A DNA stretch of 7,305 nt from Gammaproteobacteria bacterium (GTDB lineage Bacteria > Pseudomonadota > Gammaproteobacteria > GRL18). The stretch's first letter is position 1; each line of letters opens with the position of its first letter. Location of the stretch: positions 1 through 7,305 of the forward strand of contig DAOVUK010000148.1 of NCBI GenBank assembly GCA_030632625.1, read 5' to 3'. The translations under genes were made by a program, and so were the position numbers. Under the pieces are notes generated by a model, which made no database searches, was not told the origin of the DNA, and saw only the letters and a list, made by a program, of their open reading frames with translations. Positions 6,366-7,305 of this stretch are shown piece by piece.

Positions 6366-6546
6366 AAGAATGAAGTTTATAATTTATTTCCTTATTAAAA
6401 CATTTACCTACTGGGTGGTTATGAGTGACTTCAGCACTCTTTTTTGCTTCAGCCAACACCTCATCAACTGTATCGAACATAAAACCAATCGTTGATGGAT
6501 GGTTTACAAAATAGTACTGTAGGAAGTCTATTGTAAATAGGGTCAT
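6340..6546 (-). pseudogene. Fragment resembling ADP-ribosylglycohydrolase (DraG/ARH family)
   Basis: A 68-codon frame contains at residues 21-47 a block reading GFMFDTVDEVLAEAKKSAEV followed by THNHPVG (bases 6486-6406). This closely resembles the family core block, in which a helix ends in T-H-x-H-P-E-G. Here the Glu is Val, a one-base change. Both flanks diverge at once: the expected glycine-rich NGSAMR stretch before it and the IKGAQA stretch after it are missing, and the metal-binding N- and C-terminal motifs are absent. Full enzymes have about 250-350 residues and remove ADP-ribose from modified targets; this piece cannot. I read it as a remnant left by deletions or recombination. The match is from memory and rests on one block. 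Confidence 0.5.
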
Positions 6547-6610
6547 CCTTTGTAGCCATCTTTATTCCATATTTTTTAACTATTGCTTCTGCATCTTTAT
6601 GGGTAATCAT
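6464..6610 (-). CDS. 48-residue hypothetical ORF, possibly the 5' end of a broken gene
   Basis: An ATG at 6610 is preceded by AAGG (6620-6617) with a 6-base spacer, a good ribosome binding site. The frame reads MITHKDAEAIVKKYGIKMA, continues TKDDPIYNRLP and ends in two adjacent stops (TGA TGA) inside the ADP-ribosylglycohydrolase-like fragment, in another frame. The first 27 or so residues look like a genuine charged protein start. The remainder reads across the fragment and is probably out of frame. I do not recognise it. It may be a real N-terminus joined to unrelated DNA, or a short intact peptide. Confidence 0.3.
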   Translation of the reverse strand: MITHKDAEAIVKKYGIKMATKDDPIYNRLPTVLFCKPSINDWFYVRYS

Positions 6611-7305
6611 TTTTTGCCTTTGTAAGTTACAGATATACACTGACAGAAAAACTGCAATGCTACATAATTGCTACGACATATCAACAAAACAGCTAAAGAC
6701 CTTTGAATAAAGGGATTAAGAAACTAATCGGTCCAGTAAAGCACAGGTATTTCATCTGCAAGATAATCATGTAGCTGATAGCGTCTAGAAATACAGCCTT
6801 TATAAAAATGTGTCACTTAGGCAAAGGCTCGAGATTAAGGGCCTTACAATTGACATTTTTTTAAATGATTAAGATTTTTATCCTTAACTTTATTACTTAA
6901 AAAATAAATACATTGCTATAGCAAGACCCTTCCGTATTGAATTTGCTGGTGCGCTTTTTCATCTCACAGCCTAGGGAATTCTCAGCAAGATATTTTTATC
7001 CATAATGATCGACATGATATTATTGAATTAAGGTATCGAAGTATTTAATCCATATAACGGATACGTAAATAAGGTTGGCGGTAGTGTAATCCGATGTTTG
7101 ACCGTTTACCGTTTGTTGATGAATGACTGGTAAAGGCTGTTCAGAGCCATTCAATTTTTCTGTTAATACTAGATTGCTTTTATCTTATCAAGACTAAGCT
7201 TGGAATTCACGGGGTCCACCAGCTTGTAATAAGAGCAAAACCCCCAAGCCCATCGAGCTAACGCTTAAGGTCTTCCCCATTATGAGCACTAACAGCAGGT
7301 CCTGC

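Larger units (their letters stand above)
5977..7305. other. Long AT-rich stretch upstream of the minus-strand operon
   Basis: It contains the presumed promoter region of the two-gene unit, a palindrome cluster (6067-6120), a GC-richer patch (about 6243-6345), the ADP-ribosylglycohydrolase-like fragment and a short ORF with a ribosome site (6464-6610). From about 6640 to 7305 I see no gene, tRNA or organised repeat. TTGACA at 6850-6855 lacks a -10 at normal spacing, and the frames are broken by many stops. GGGGT (7211-7215) can pair with ACCCC (7240-7244) over a large loop, which is not convincing alone. Confidence 0.55.

Noticed and set aside
6850..6880. Promoter with TTGACA at 6850-6855
   Set aside because: No acceptable -10 hexamer at 16-18 bases and no gene downstream.
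7205..7250. Possible tRNA or small RNA end (CCACCA and GGGGT/ACCCC pairing)
   Set aside because: No T-loop, anticodon arm or acceptor pairing is found, and the only stem is 5 bp over a 24-base loop.

Overview
The window looks like part of a moderately AT-rich proteobacterial chromosome, most likely gammaproteobacterial. The main reason is the pair dapC-dapD (succinylase route to lysine and diaminopimelate), with a DapD of 272 residues that is close to the usual proteobacterial length. No database was searched, so the taxonomy is an inference. No ribosomal RNA, tRNA or CRISPR array is visible.

Layout. Positions 1-1167 are housekeeping: the 3' end of dapC, then dapD six bases later, closed by a perfect 10-bp hairpin. 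Positions 1168-2047 are a gene-poor stretch holding an imperfect 21-bp inverted-repeat pair and a perfect operator-like palindrome. Its 3' end has a possible 32-residue leader ORF whose stop overlaps the next start in an ATGA. Positions 2048-3418 encode a secreted subtilisin-family (S8) serine protease with a complete catalytic triad, ten cysteines and no recognisable I9 propeptide. It is more G+C-rich by eye than most of the window. Positions 3419-3866 are a convergent intergenic region with two GC-rich hairpins.

Positions 5976 down to 3867 (minus strand) hold a compact two-gene unit. The first gene encodes a 255-residue exported, beta-rich protein of unknown function with an internal duplication. 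Thirteen bases later comes a 442-residue HEAT-repeat protein with an N-terminal membrane anchor. Both products should act outside the cytoplasm, and I suggest they work together. Positions 5977-7305 are mostly AT-rich non-coding DNA. They contain a palindrome cluster upstream of the two-gene unit, a short fragment resembling ADP-ribosylglycohydrolase and a few very short ORFs of doubtful status.

The lysine genes are ordinary. The accessory content (orphan protease with possible leader, exported HEAT/beta-protein operon, decayed gene fragments and repeat pair) is where the interest lies. I cannot demonstrate a new defence or mobile system here. The best candidate for an undescribed functional unit is the exported two-gene operon.
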